Source of the DNA: Clavaria fumosa
Lineage: Eukaryota > Basidiomycota > Agaricomycetes > Agaricales > Clavariaceae
Direction of reading: 5' to 3'
Length of the DNA stretch: 64,000 nt
Assembly: GCA_951802425.1 (NCBI GenBank)
Contig: OX637806.1
Location: forward strand, 992,001-1,056,000
In this document: piece by piece, positions 23,179 through 33,840 of the stretch
Position numbering within the stretch: position 1 is the stretch's first letter
Layout: each line of letters starts with the position of its first letter
Made by a program: the position numbers and the translations under genes
Notes under the pieces: model-generated
Databases searched by the model: none
Seen by the model: the letters and a program-made list of their open reading frames with translations, nothing else
What the model was told of the DNA's origin: nothing

Positions 23179-24319
23179 CTATGTACTTACGCAGGAAACT
23201 TGTTGTTGCCCGTGGTTGCTTTGTCTGCCGGAGCCGGCCCCGGCTCCGCTCCTTTCTCTACATCCACTGCCTTTGCGGGTCCCGGACCCACGCCTGCCTT
23301 CTTTTCCGCCCCCGGACCCGACCCCCAGACCCGCTTTCCCCTCCGCTCCCGCCTCCGGCTCCGCATCCGGCATCTCTGCGTCTTCCCCCAACTCCGGGAC
23401 TTCGAACCTGGACTTTGCGAGACTCTCACAGATGTTCTCCTCAACATTGAGCGAGACTTGCTCAATAATGTGGGACCACCTCTTCGTCATCACCTCCCGG
23501 TTTAGGGCCCGTTGCAGGGCCCGGCCATCGGCCGCCGCCAATTCCCTCATGAAATTTTCCCCCGTCTCCTTGACAGTGGCTTGGAGAGCCCGCAACTCCC
23601 ACACGAGCCACTGCACCGCCTGCAGGAATGTAGTACCCGCAGCAATTTCCCCCGGCATCGGCCCCGGCTCCGACCCCACCGCCCGTTGTTTTTTCCGCAC
23701 TGGCGCCTCCGCCTCCGTCTCCACCGCCTCGTCCGATTCCGGACTTGCAGCTCGCTTTACCGTTCGCTTCCCCGCTTTCTTCCCCCGTTCTGGCTCCCCC
23801 GGCCAGTTGCACACTATGTGCTTTTCACAACATTCGTCGCAGCTCTTGACCCGACCGGGTCCAGTACGCTCGCAAAGCTGCCGGAAATTTCTCAGCCCAG
23901 TCCCCGAAATCCCGTGCCCCGAATTCCCGAAACACGGAAATCCGACTCACCAAGCCCTTTTTAGCGCACCGCAGGCACGCCTCGTCTGTGGCCCGCTGGG
24001 CCGCCTCGACCTTTTCCGCCCATTTCCGGGCCTCCCGCTCCGCCCGCGATGACTCCGCCTCCTGCTGCAAAGCCACCGCCTCCGCAGCAGTCCCTCCGAC
24101 CCTCTTGACTGTTGGCCTCGCCGCCACGATCTCCTCCCGTCGGGCCTGAGCCCGCTCCCCCGATTCCGCCTCCTCCTGCTCCCGCTCCTCCGCCTCTCTC
24201 CGAATCCGCTCCGCTTCCTCCGCCTCCCGCTTTTTCCACGTCCGCTCTGCCTCCAATGCCGCCATCTCTGCCCGCAACTTTTCAATTTTTATTTCAATGT
24301 CGTCTCCGTTGTCTGCCAT
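23179..24319 (-). CDS. Antisense gene in LTR element C: coiled-coil, cysteine-cluster protein of unknown function
   Basis: The gene starts with MADNGDDIEIKIEKLRAE at 24319. A long charged helix follows, very probably a coiled coil (repeats of EAEERE and AEREARKWAEKV). Exon 1 ends in CLRCAKKGL. A 73-bp intron (23878-23950) joins it to LCERTGPGRVKSCDEC and CEKHIVCNWPG, producing an ordered cysteine array C-x2-C-x5-C-x9-C-x2-C-x6-C that could bind zinc. A basic Lys/Arg segment, an acidic patch, a helical region (FLQAVQWLVWELRALQ) and a Gly/Arg/Lys-rich tail follow to 23179. The splice restores the cysteine array, which supports a real gene. It runs opposite to the element; its promoter would lie in or near the right LTR. 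Function unknown; a nucleic-acid-binding role is only a guess. Confidence 0.65.
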
Positions 24320-24516
24320 GCCTGATGGTGGTGGTTCAGGTCTAAGGAGAAAAACCGGACTTAGGGCATGAGCTCAGACTTATATATCCGGGCTCGGAAA
24401 TTCAAACTCCGCCCGGAATTCCCGATCCGATACTCCGCAGAATACTCTGATCCCATCACAACCCGATCTTCTCCAATCTCCTGGCTCTGATCCAAAGGTC
24501 TCAAGGGTTCGACCTT

Positions 24517-24526
24517 AAAGGGGAGG
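24517..24526 (+). other. Polypurine tract of element C
   Basis: AAAGGGGAGG ends 3 nt before the right LTR. It is the expected plus-strand primer and fixes the element orientation. Confidence 0.75.
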
Positions 24527-24529
24527 CAC

Positions 24530-25764
24530 TGTCATGTCTGTGCCACTCCCTTCGGGTCTGGACCGGAAACACCATCTCCGGTCCCGGACTTCCTATCTCC
24601 GGCCTCGACTCCCATCTCCCGCCCCCAACTTCGGGTCTCCAGACCCCGACTTCCAATCTCCGGACCCGACCTCCGAACTCCGGACCCGACCTCCGAACTC
24701 CGGACCTGGACCTCCAAACTCCCACTCTGGTGCCTCAGCATCTGAGGGTACCTGCCCCACATGTAGGGCAGGCACCAAACCCACACCCAGGGATAGTTCC
24801 CCAAGAGGCTGTCCTGATCTCGATCCCGATTCCCAATCCCGATCTCCGAATCCTGAACCCGACTTCCCGACTGTCATGAACCGACGTCTGTGGTTACTCC
24901 ACCAGCAACGAACTCCGAGCGTGGAAACCGGACAATCCACACAGTTGCTTGGCAGTGTAGTTACCAACCTGATGGTAGTAGCGTCTGACTCCGGGATCAG
25001 GAAACTGATCCCTGTTGTTATTCCATTGTCCCGCAACATATCTCTGGGACATTCTCCGTAGCTACCATCAATACTCCGGGTTGCTGGAAACGCCCTGGAC
25101 TCGTAGTATATATACCTACCTACTTCGTAGAGTATTCTGCAGTCCGGATACCTCCCTCGTACACCCTCGCACCCCCTCTATACCCATACCTCCGTACCCA
25201 TACCCTGTCAGACCCCTGTCTCCCGTCCCTCCATCTATCTCCACACCTCCGTCCTTTCTGCCTGCCACCTTGTAATTTGTATCATGTCTAATCCGACCCT
25301 TGTCCTCTGTCTCCTATGCCAGTTGTGCTAATTCCCGACTGACCCCCAACCAACTCCAGACCAACTCCGGACCAACTCGAAATCTGTCCCCAACAACCCA
25401 CACACTCCATCCGACCTCCGGAAGCCATCTCCGAACTCCGGAACTCCGGCCTCCGTCTCCTCTACTTAGTCACTCGTTGAATCTGAACTCCATCCGAACT
25501 CCATCTCCACCCTCCCGTTTGTCCCTCATCTCGAATATGGTCAAGTCCAACCCGGACTTCTCCTCCGAGCACCGGACCCGAGATCCCGAATCCTGCAACC
25601 TTGAAATATGGGACACCCAGGACTCAGTAAGGGTGTCATTTCAATATGTTCGCCAAAGTCCCATCCAAACCCCGAAGTCCACTCCCGGACATTCCGGACA
25701 TCCCGGACCCGAACTCCGAACTCCGACCGGACTTCACCCCGACCCTCCGAGCACACACGTAACA
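24530..25764 (+). repeat. Element C right LTR (1235 bp)
   Basis: Copy of 18631-19836, preceded by the polypurine tract and followed by the GGTAG target duplication. The extra length comes from small indels. Confidence 0.85.
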
Positions 25765-25769
25765 GGTAG

Positions 25770-25793
25770 GGGAAAAATGAATGGGTCCTGACA
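25770..25793 (-). repeat. LTR-like repeat, copy 2, right end
   Basis: GGGAAAAATGAATGGGTCC then TGACA, identical to the right end of copy 1 (13789-13812). It was separated from 18176-18630 by the insertion of element C. Confidence 0.75.
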
Positions 25794-27340
25794 ACCTGCA
25801 TGGATGGGAAGCCTCTCTTTGCATCAATCTTAGAGTAAATCGAAACTCCCTTAAGCACATCCACTGTGTCTTGAATGTGGGGGAGGGGGGACTTGTCCTT
25901 GATCAGGTGTACATTTAGCCTCAAGTAGTTGATAATCAGCCACAGCTTGTTCTTCTTGTGTTTGAAGAAGAAAGGGCTAGCATATGGGGATTTTGAGGGC
26001 CAGATACATCCAGAAGCCAGCTGCTCATCCACCCAATGGTTCATCTCTACCATCTCATCTTGTGTCAAAGAAAATAGCTTGGAGGAGAGGTGCTCAGGGT
26101 CCTTTTTGAACTCAATCTTAATATTGAAGTCCAGTTGGGAGTGGGGAGGCTCATCCCACTTCACTTCACTAAAAACTGAAGGGTAGCAGCTGGGCCAATC
26201 AGGGGTAGGGCCAGAGTTGAGAAAATGGGTGTCTGGAATACTTGCAGATGTGAGGGTACTTGTTTTTGGGGGTGCAGGGGCTCAAGGGGATGGAGAACAC
26301 TGTGGGGAGCAGTGGGTAAGACTCAGCTCTGCCTTCTTCCAGTTGATGTCAGGGTTGTGTTGCTTGAGCCAGTCATGCCCAAGGATGACCTTGTGGGTTT
26401 GGATCTTCCCTAGCAGGAAGTGGATCCATTCATGATGGTCACCCATCATCACCAGCAGCTCGACTCCATACTGGATTTTACCCTCTCTGTTCTGTGACCC
26501 ATCCACATTGTACATCATGATTGGGTTCAGCAGGGGAGATGGCTCCAGTCCCACTCTTTTCACCCACTCCAAGTCCATGAAGCAGTTGGTGCATCCTGAG
26601 TTGACAAGGGCCTTTGTTGTAGCCCACTTGCCAGTGCTGAGAGCCTCCAAGTGCACCTGGATGGCTAGCTCTCATGGCACATGTTTCCCCACTTCTGGCT
26701 GCACCATGGTTGGGCACTCTGCCAGCCTCACTTCCTCCTTCACCTCAGCCCCAATTTGGGTATGTCTCTGCTGCAAGATAGTATACTTGGGTATACTTGC
26801 TGCAGGCACAGGGACAGAATGGGGGCTGGAACAACTTTTCTCTCCAGCAGGGGCCCTCCTCTCAGAGCAAAGAGAACCTTCACCAGGTCTGTAGTATAGG
26901 TAGTCAGGTTCACCATAAACAGGAGGTGAAGGGATTGGAGGAACATACAAAAGTTCCTTTTCTGCCCATCAAAGGGGGCAACAGCTAGGTCCAGCATCAT
27001 TCTATAGCACTGTAAAATAAAGTTCTGGGCCTTGGGCACTTGGTATCACTCAAAGAGGGTCACAGTAGTCGTCCTCCAGGTCTGGTCATGTGTATCTACA
27101 CACAGTAAAAATTTTGTGTGGTTCTGTTACACACCACAGGCAAGGGCAAAGAGAAGAGGATGATAGGCTGAGCTGTGACAATGTGTCACAGTTTGAAATT
27201 AAGGGTCCAGGCTAGCTGGGTTAGGACATGGGGCTAGGGCAGATGGGCAGATGTTAGTATTATATCAGACTGGGTCTCACACAACTCAAATGTAAGGTCA
27301 TGATGACAATCTAAAAAGAATAGGACAACACATGAGAAAA
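25794..27340 (-). pseudogene. Truncated relic B of a D-type gypsy element
   Basis: Minus-strand remains parallel element D. A piece of 5' leader and LTR lies at about 27060-27340, followed by gag fragments with LDLAVAPFDGQKRNF and by TILQQRHTQIGAE. A protease segment with LVNSGCTNCFMDLEW and GHDWLKQHNPDINW comes next. The reverse transcriptase beginning contains CIWPSKSPYASPFFF and breaks at SKIDAKRGFPSMQ, directly abutting the 460-bp LTR-like repeat at 25793. Most of gag is deleted. It is useful as the unmutated comparison for one stop in element D: it has TGG where D has TGA. Confidence 0.8.
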
Positions 27341-27947
27341 CTATTTAAACTCTGCTAAGCAAATTTCTTGGCAGGGGAAAAATGTGGCAACTGTCACATT
27401 TTGACAGCTGCTGTCCGGCATGTCACTGGCATGTCTGGCACATCACTGGCATGCCCCTCTGACCCAAAACTTTGGTGCCCATCTTCCTTTGCTGCTCCAA
27501 TTCCATTTCCCCTGCCCTCCCCTCCCTCCCTTGGCCCCCCTGGCTCTAAGATGTCCTCAGGACATCATCTTGAGCATTCTGTAAGTGCTCTTACATACTA
27601 CTTTATGCATTTCTTCATGTACTAAACTAATGGAAGGTGAGTGAGAATGATGAGAACTGAGGATGGTGAAGGGAGTGATGGAGAGTCAGGGGGAGTGAGG
27701 TCAGAGAGGTGAGGGTGGGTGAGTGTGAGTATTGGTGTGATTGAGTGAGGTTGTGTGAGGGACTTGGGAATGGCAGTATCTGAGAATATCCCTTTCTTAT
27801 TAGATTGTCAGGGTGAGTGAGGGTGAGGGTGAGGGTGAGGGTAGGTGAAGGGTAAGCAGGGAGGGTGACTGAGGGGAGGGTGAGGGTGTTGAGGGTAATT
27901 GAAAGTTATGAGGGGTGACTGGGGTGATTAAGGAGAGTATGTGAGGG
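27341..27947. other. Non-coding sequence with GGTGAG-type repeats
   Basis: No gene recognised. From about 27640 the sequence becomes a degenerate GGTGAG/GGGTGA repeat that continues beyond element D at 33841, as expected for sequence split by that insertion. Confidence 0.55.
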
Positions 27948-28251
27948 TGTCAGACTTAGTCTCACGGTTCACACAACTTAACGTAAGGTCAATGATGACA
28001 ATACTAACATAAGGGGAAAAGGGTATAAGACAGAAAAAGTTGTAGTATATATAGCAGATGGTTCGGGCATTGCCGGTTTTCCCACGCTCGGACCCAAACG
28101 TCACGTGATGCGCCCGAGGCCTGGGTCACGTGATGTGCCATTATGTAATCCGGCGACCGTTCCGATCACGTGACTTTCCTGTGATTTTCCCACAACTCTT
28201 TTGTAATCCCATCCTGACCTTTCTCATGTGCTTATGTAAGCGATCCTGACA
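27948..28251 (-). repeat. Element D 3' LTR (304 bp)
   Basis: Begins TGTCAGACTTAG on the plus strand and ends GATCCTGACA. Contains CAATACTAACAT, complementary to the primer site over 12 nt. Confidence 0.93.
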
Positions 28252-28262
28252 TCACCCCCCTC

Positions 28263-31200
28263 TTAAGGCTGGGCGTCCTGACCTGCTAACTTCGCCTTGT
28301 CGGGGTGTTGCTGGAAAAAGTCTCGGAGCAACAGCGTGATGTTAGTGAGGTTGTGACGAGGTTCCCAAGTGTTCTCCTCCACAGGGTACCCCAACCATCT
28401 CACCAGGTACTCCACCCCACATCCCACCTTTTTGACATCAAGGATGGCTTCAACTTCATACTCCAAGTGGTCATTGTCAATTGTGGGAGGGGGGGGCAGG
28501 GTAGACTCTGAGAAAGGAAAGAGGGCGCGATATACGGAGTGAGTAGCAGCTCGTTGAAGACCTGATGAATGCACCATGCTCAGGGGAGCTTGAGCCGGTA
28601 CGCTGCTGGTCCAACCTTTTCCTCAACCATGAAGGGTCCAGCCTGCTTGTTGTCAAGCTTCTTGGAGGGTCGATCCATTTTTAGGTTCTGTGTGTCCAAC
28701 CAGACTAAGTCTCCCTTTGTGTATTTCTGACTTGGCTGCTTTCCTTTATCATAGCTGGCCTTCATCGCATCTGCCGCTTTCCCCATCGCTTCCCTGGCTG
28801 CTCTCCGAGACTCCATGAGTTTGGCCATCCACTCATCTGCTGCAGGATTCACCTCCAAGTGTGGCTGAATTCCACCATTCCATGGGTGCCAGCCATATTC
28901 TAGGTAGAAGGGCGTGAATCCAGTGGCTGAATGCTCACAGTTATTGAGCGCGAACTCAGCAGTAGACAGCCATTCTGCCCAATCATCCTGTAGGTGGTCC
29001 ACATAGGCCTGGAGATACACCTCAACCTCCTGGTTGACCCGTTCCGTCTGTCCATCTGTCTGGGGGTGGAAGGCTGTACTCGGGTTTGCCTTAACCACAA
29101 TCATCCCATAAAACTCCTTCATAAACTTAGACACAAACTGTGTGCCCCAGTCACTCACAACTTTCTGCGGAACTCCATGGTCATGGAAGACCCGGTCTCA
29201 GAGGATACGAGCAGCACCAAGTCCAGTGAGGTCAAGGCCGATAGCCTCGATGAGGGTCCGCTTTGTGAACTTGTCCACAATGACCAGGATGGCGTTGTGC
29301 CCACAGGAGAGGGGGAAAGGGCCCACAATGTCCCAAGAGATCACTGCCCAAGGCCCTTCGGGCACAGGGTGAGGGTGGAGTGGAGCGGCATGCCTAGTGT
29401 GGTTGGGCTTCACTTTCTGGCACATCTGACACCCTCCTGCATACCGATCTGAGTCCTTCACCATCCCCACCCACCAGTAGGACCTCAGTGACACTGCTCT
29501 CAGCTTCCGGGGGCCTGGGTGACCAGTGATGGGAAGGTCATGCTCAAAGGCAAGCACTGCCTCGCATGCCTTTGGGGGCACCCAGGTGATTTTGGCCTTC
29601 CGCCAGAGTTCCATTCGATCTCTCATCCACTCATCATCCAGCTCTTCTGGCTTCTGCACATGTACCACGCTATTTTTCTGGAGCAGTGTCTCCATTTCCA
29701 ATGTGAATGACGTGCGGGTCTCCACTTCTGGGAAGACTTGCACTGGTGCATCCTCCTCCACCATTTCTCCATAGTCTGGCCTCCGCGAGAGTGTGTCTGC
29801 CTTTGTGTTCGATTTTCCAGTGCAGTACTTGATCTCGAAGTCAAAGCACTGGAGCTCGCCAACCCAATGGACCTGCCTCGGCTTCAGCTTCTGGGGTTTT
29901 CGGAAGTACTGAAGGTTTGCATGGTCTGTCCAGATCTCAATTGTCTCTTCCACTCCAATGAGGTATGCCCGCCACTCGCGAAGTGCCCGGATTACTGCCA
30001 AGAACTCTTTGTCATACACGTCGTAATTCTTCTCAGCTGCAGTGAGGGCTTGGGAGATGTAGTCCACCACTTTCCAGGTCCCATCCATCTGCTGCTGCAA
30101 GAGCACTCCACCAGTCGCTAGGTTACTTGCATCCGTTTCTACCTTCCACCTCCCTTTGTCTTGTGGTAGAGCCAAGACAGGTGCCAATACTAGTGCTAGG
30201 CGGAGGTCCTGGAAGGCCTTTTCCTCCTCCGCTTCCCATTTCCATGGAACCTTCCCAGTCAGCCAGAATAAGGGTTTGGCTTGGGCTGAGAGATTTGGGA
30301 TGTGCCGACGTAGGTAGTTCAGCATCCCATTAAACCTCTGCACCTCCTTCACATTCCTAGGTCATGGCCAGTTCCGCACTGCTTCACCCTTCGCTGGATC
30401 ATGTTCCAAGCAGTTGTGAGAGATCTTCATCCCAAGGAAGATGATCTCACTTTTTTCAAACTCACATTTACTGAGTCTGAGGCACAACCCATTCTTTCCA
30501 AACTTCTCCAAAACTCAATCCATCCAGTACCGGTGAGTAGCCAAGTCCTCTGCGAACACTATGACATTGTCAACATAGGCCCAGACATGTCCTCCTGCAA
30601 TCTCCTCTCTCAGCACATGATTCATGAAGCGCTGAAAGGTTGCAGGTGCATTCTGTAGCCCAAACCACATGATGGCTGGTTCAAAGAGTCCGCGAGGTGT
30701 TAGGAAAGCGCAATGGTGCTGGTGTTCCAGCCAAACCTGCATCGAGGGGAAGCCACCCTTTGCATCTATCTTGGAGTAGATAGACGCTCCCTTAAGCAAA
30801 TCCACTGTGTCTCTGATGTGTGGGAGGGGGTATTTGTCTTTGATCAGATGCGCGTTTAGCCTCGAGTAGTCGATAATCAGCCGCAGCTTGTCCTTCTCAT
30901 GTTTGAAGAAGAACGGGCTTGCATACGGGGATTTCGAGGGTCAGATACATCCAGATGCTAACTGCTCATCCACCCATCGGTTCATCTCCACCAGCTCTGC
31001 CTGTGTTAGTGAGTACAGCTTGGTGGAGAGGTGCCCAGGATCAGTTTTGAACTCAATTCTAATGTCAAAGTCAGGGCGGGAGCAGGGGAGCTCATCCCAC
31101 TTTGCTTCACTAAAGACTGTGGGGTAGAGACTGGGCCAATCAGGTGTGGGGCCAGCATTGGGAAAACGGGTGTCCGGAATACTGGTGGAGGCCAGGGTAC

Positions 31201-31885
31201 TCGTTTTCGGGGGTGCAGGGGCTCGTTTAGGCATCGGGCGGCTGTATGGGGAAGAGGCACAGGCATGGGGGCAGCGAGTGAGCTTTACTTCAGCTTTCGC
31301 CCAGTCGATCTCTGGGTTATGACATTTTAACCAATCATGCCCAAGGATTGCCATGTGGGACTGGGTCTTCCCTAGCAGGAAGTGGATCCGTTCCCGGTGA
31401 TCGCCAACTGTCACAAGCAGCTCTATCCCATACTGGATCTTGCCATCCCTGTTCTGTGTCCCATCCACATTGTACATGGTGATTGAGTTCAACTGGGGGG
31501 ATGGCTCTAATCCCACTTTTCTAGCCCACTCCAAGTCCATAAAGCAGTTGGTGCAGCCTGAATCAACAAGGGCTTTCGTGGTTGCCCCCCTGCCAGTGCT
31601 GAGAGCTTCCAGGTGCACCCAGATAGAGAGCTCTTGGGGGGTGCGTGTCAGGGAGTCTTTCAGCACCTCCACAAGGCACTTAATCGGCTCTGCTTTCCTG
31701 CTAGCCACCCTTTCCTTTTGCAGTATTTCATTATCAGCGGTTTCTGTTTCCACTTTGTCCTTCTCCTCAGCCTCAATTTGGGTATGTCTCTGCTGCAAGA
31801 TTGTATATTTGGGTATACTCACTGCAGACACAGGGACGGAATGGGGGCTGGGGTGACTACTCTTGAGACACCAGTTCGGACTCAC
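28263..31885 (-). pseudogene. Pol of element D (protease, reverse transcriptase, RNase H, integrase, chromodomain), disabled
   Basis: The minus strand reads, in order: protease with LVDSGCTNCFMDLEW; reverse transcriptase with YASPFFFKHEKDKLRL, a GLQNAPATFQRFMN block and the active-site region AYVDNVIVF; RNase H with VETDASNLATGGVLLQQQ and YDKEFLAVI; integrase zinc region (TGHPGPRKL, CQMCQKVK) and catalytic core (SWDIVGPF, SDWGTQFVS, HPQTDGQTERVNQEV); and a C-terminal chromodomain (YEVEAILDVKK, YLVRWLGYPVEENTWEP). TGA stops lie at about 30941, 30515, 30362, 29198 and 28580, and a frameshift is likely at an 8-base G run (28489-28496). The second aspartate of the reverse transcriptase YxDD box is Asn. 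The chromodomain marks a chromovirus, which in intact relatives targets insertion to particular chromatin. Confidence 0.92.
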
Positions 31886-31995
31886 TGGGCCTCGTCTCCA
31901 AAATCCAGCTCCTCAGTAGGAGCCCTCTTCTCTCTCTCCAACAATGCCACACGGTCTAAGAGCAAAGCAATCTGATTCTTGTAGTCCTCGGCACT

Positions 31996-32886
31996 TCATG
32001 CCTGGCTTTCCACGGCGCGGACCTGCGGCCTCGGGATCTGTGGGCATGTGTCTGGGAGGAGACAGTCTCTCACCATGTGGCCAGCTTGGCCACATTGGAA
32101 ACAGGCACGTCCTACTCCAGGGGCACGTGCACGATCGACCAACATGGCATCACCAGCACCAGTGGGACGCGGCATGATGGGAGGGGCAGGGGTGCGGGCC
32201 TGTGGCTGGGCCAGGAAGGGGCGAGGGGCTGTGGTGAAGCAGGTTGGTTGGGGGAGGGGTCGGCTGGCTATGGGCAGAGCTGGGTGGACGGAATTCTGCT
32301 GCACGATGACTCCATCAAGGCGGCGCTGCTGGGCATCAAGTTTTTCTGCTAGTGCCTTCCACTCCACATAGGTCTCGGGCATTGGTGAGACGCTATAGAT
32401 CTTCCCCACCAATCTCCTACTCAGGTTCAACTCTAGCCAGTGAACCAAGATATCCGAATCAGCTGCCTCAGCCATTCCTGCTTGGCGGAACAGTGTCTCG
32501 AACTTTGCAAAGAACTCTGGGGCTGTCACAGAGGCCTGTTTCAGCCTCGCAATGTCTGTGAGGGTGGTCACATGGTCATTCGGGTCATCAAATGTCTGTT
32601 TCATCTCCTCCACAAAGTCTACCCAGGATCCAGCCTCATCATTTCCCAGGATCTCTTCTCCCTTCATATTTGCCCACTCAGCAGCAAACCCATCCCCAGT
32701 GATCTTGCTGAGGGTGTAGAGGACCTTTGCCAGGTCTGTGGCATAGATAACTGGATTCGCCATAAACTGGAGGTGAAGCGAACGGAGGAATGTGCGGAAA
32801 TTCTTTTTCTGCCCATCAAAGGGGGCAACAGATAAGTCAAGCCTCATGGGTTGGGCTGCAGGTGGGGCGACGTGGTCAGCCATCAC
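31996..32886 (-). CDS. Gag protein of element D
   Basis: An open frame of 296 residues. It has a capsid-like Retrotrans_gag region (FRTFLRSLHLQFMANP, then GDGFAAEWAN, FFAKFETLFRQAG and MPETYVEWKALAEKLD), a Pro-rich linker, and one CCHC zinc knuckle CFQCGQAGHMVRDC near the C-terminus. It forms the particle that packages element RNA. The frame is intact, but the following pol is not. Start at ATG 32886 (MMADHVAPP). Confidence 0.88.
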   Translation of the reverse strand: MMADHVAPPAAQPMRLDLSVAPFDGQKKNFRTFLRSLHLQFMANPVIYATDLAKVLYTLSKITGDGFAAEWANMKGEEILGNDEAGSWVDFVEEMKQTFDDPNDHVTTLTDIARLKQASVTAPEFFAKFETLFRQAGMAEAADSDILVHWLELNLSRRLVGKIYSVSPMPETYVEWKALAEKLDAQQRRLDGVIVQQNSVHPALPIASRPLPQPTCFTTAPRPFLAQPQARTPAPPIMPRPTGAGDAMLVDRARAPGVGRACFQCGQAGHMVRDCLLPDTCPQIPRPQVRAVESQA

Positions 32887-33524
32887 AGACCCTGGTGGTG
32901 GTGATGGGGTTTCGGGGACGTCAGTAACGGGGGAATCAGGGAGGAGCTGGGCTCGACCCGGTCTCAGACGCAGACGCTGTAAATAAAATTCCGGGCCTCG
33001 GGCACTCAGGATTTCTTCGATCTCTTAGCAGTCCTGTCCTCTCAGGCTGCTCTCTATGTATCTAGGTACTTATAGAACTCTTATTCTATAAAACTTGTTG
33101 CTAGCGTGGGGCCCGAATGGTGTCCCAGGTGGTCACTCCACAACTCCTAGTGAGTTGCCCATGTGCCCTTCTGACAATGGTCACAGAGCAAGGGCCCTGT
33201 CCACTGGACCAGGAAACTACAGAAAAACTATGTATAGGGCCTTTCCATGCCCTGTACACTACACGATTCACTGGTACGTAGCTGTAAAGCAAAGTTCCGG
33301 GCCTTTGGCACTCAGTATCTCTTGGGGAGGGTCACAGTAGACTTCCTCTGGGTCTGGTCACGTGTATCTACACACAGTAAAAATTTCACACAGTTCTGTT
33401 GCACACCGTGGGCAGGGTAAAGAGAAAGAGGATGAGGGGGATAAGCTGTCACAGAGTGTGACAGTTTGAGATAGGGGTCCAGGCTAGCTGGGTTAGGACA
33501 CGGGGCTAGGGCGGACAGGGGTTG

Positions 33525-33534
33525 ATGTTAGTAT
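33525..33534 (-). other. Putative self-priming primer-binding site of element D
   Basis: On the minus strand, ATACTAACAT begins 2 nt after the 5' LTR and is the exact complement of ATGTTAGTAT in the LTR at 33599-33590. No tRNA-type primer site is visible. The arrangement equals that of element C. Confidence 0.65.
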
Positions 33535-33536
33535 TG

Positions 33537-33840
33537 TGTCAGACTTAGTCTCATGGTTCACACAACTTAATGTAAGGTCAATGATGACGATACTAACATA
33601 AGGGGAAAAGGGTATAAGACAGAAAAAGCCATAGTATATATAGCGGATGGTTCGGGCATTGCCGGTTTTCCCACGCTCGGACCCAAATGTCACGTGATGC
33701 GCCCGAGGCCTGGGTCACGTGACATGCCATTATGTAATCCAGCAACCATTCCGATCACGTGACTTTCCTGTGATTTTCCCATGACTCTTTTGTAATCCCA
33801 TCCTGACCTTTCTCATGTGCTTATGTAAGCGATCCTGACA
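33537..33840 (-). repeat. Element D 5' LTR (304 bp)
   Basis: Copy of 27948-28251. On the minus strand a TATATATA box (33642-33635) lies 43 nt before ATGTTAGTAT (33599-33590), the predicted RNA start region. Confidence 0.93.

Larger units (their letters stand above)
18631..25764 (+). mobile_element. LTR retrotransposon C (7.1 kb, non-autonomous)
   Basis: Two long direct repeats of about 1.2 kb (18631-19836 and 24530-25764) both start TGTCA and end TAACA. The 5-bp duplication GGTAG flanks the element at 18626-18630 and 25765-25769. A polypurine tract (AAAGGGGAGG) stands just before the right repeat and a primer-binding candidate stands 2 nt after the left one, so the element reads on the plus strand. 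The interior has no gag, protease, reverse transcriptase or integrase frame on that strand. Its only clear gene is a spliced minus-strand ORF at 23179-24319. The sequence is strikingly rich in TCCGA/CCGAA/CCGAC words. The two LTRs have diverged by scattered substitutions, so the insertion is not recent. Confidence 0.85.
27948..33840 (-). mobile_element. Ty3/gypsy chromovirus-type LTR retrotransposon D (5.9 kb, structurally complete)
   Basis: Identical-length 304-bp LTRs (27948-28251 and 33537-33840) start TGTCAG and end CTGACA. The 5-bp duplication GAGGG flanks the element on both sides (27943-27947 and 33841-33845). On the minus strand the order is 5' LTR, primer site, gag, protease, reverse transcriptase, RNase H, integrase, chromodomain, polypurine tract (AAGAGGGGGG next to 28251), 3' LTR. 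The reading frame of pol is broken by five TGA stops and one frameshift, so this copy is inactive. The LTRs differ at only a modest number of sites. Confidence 0.93.
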
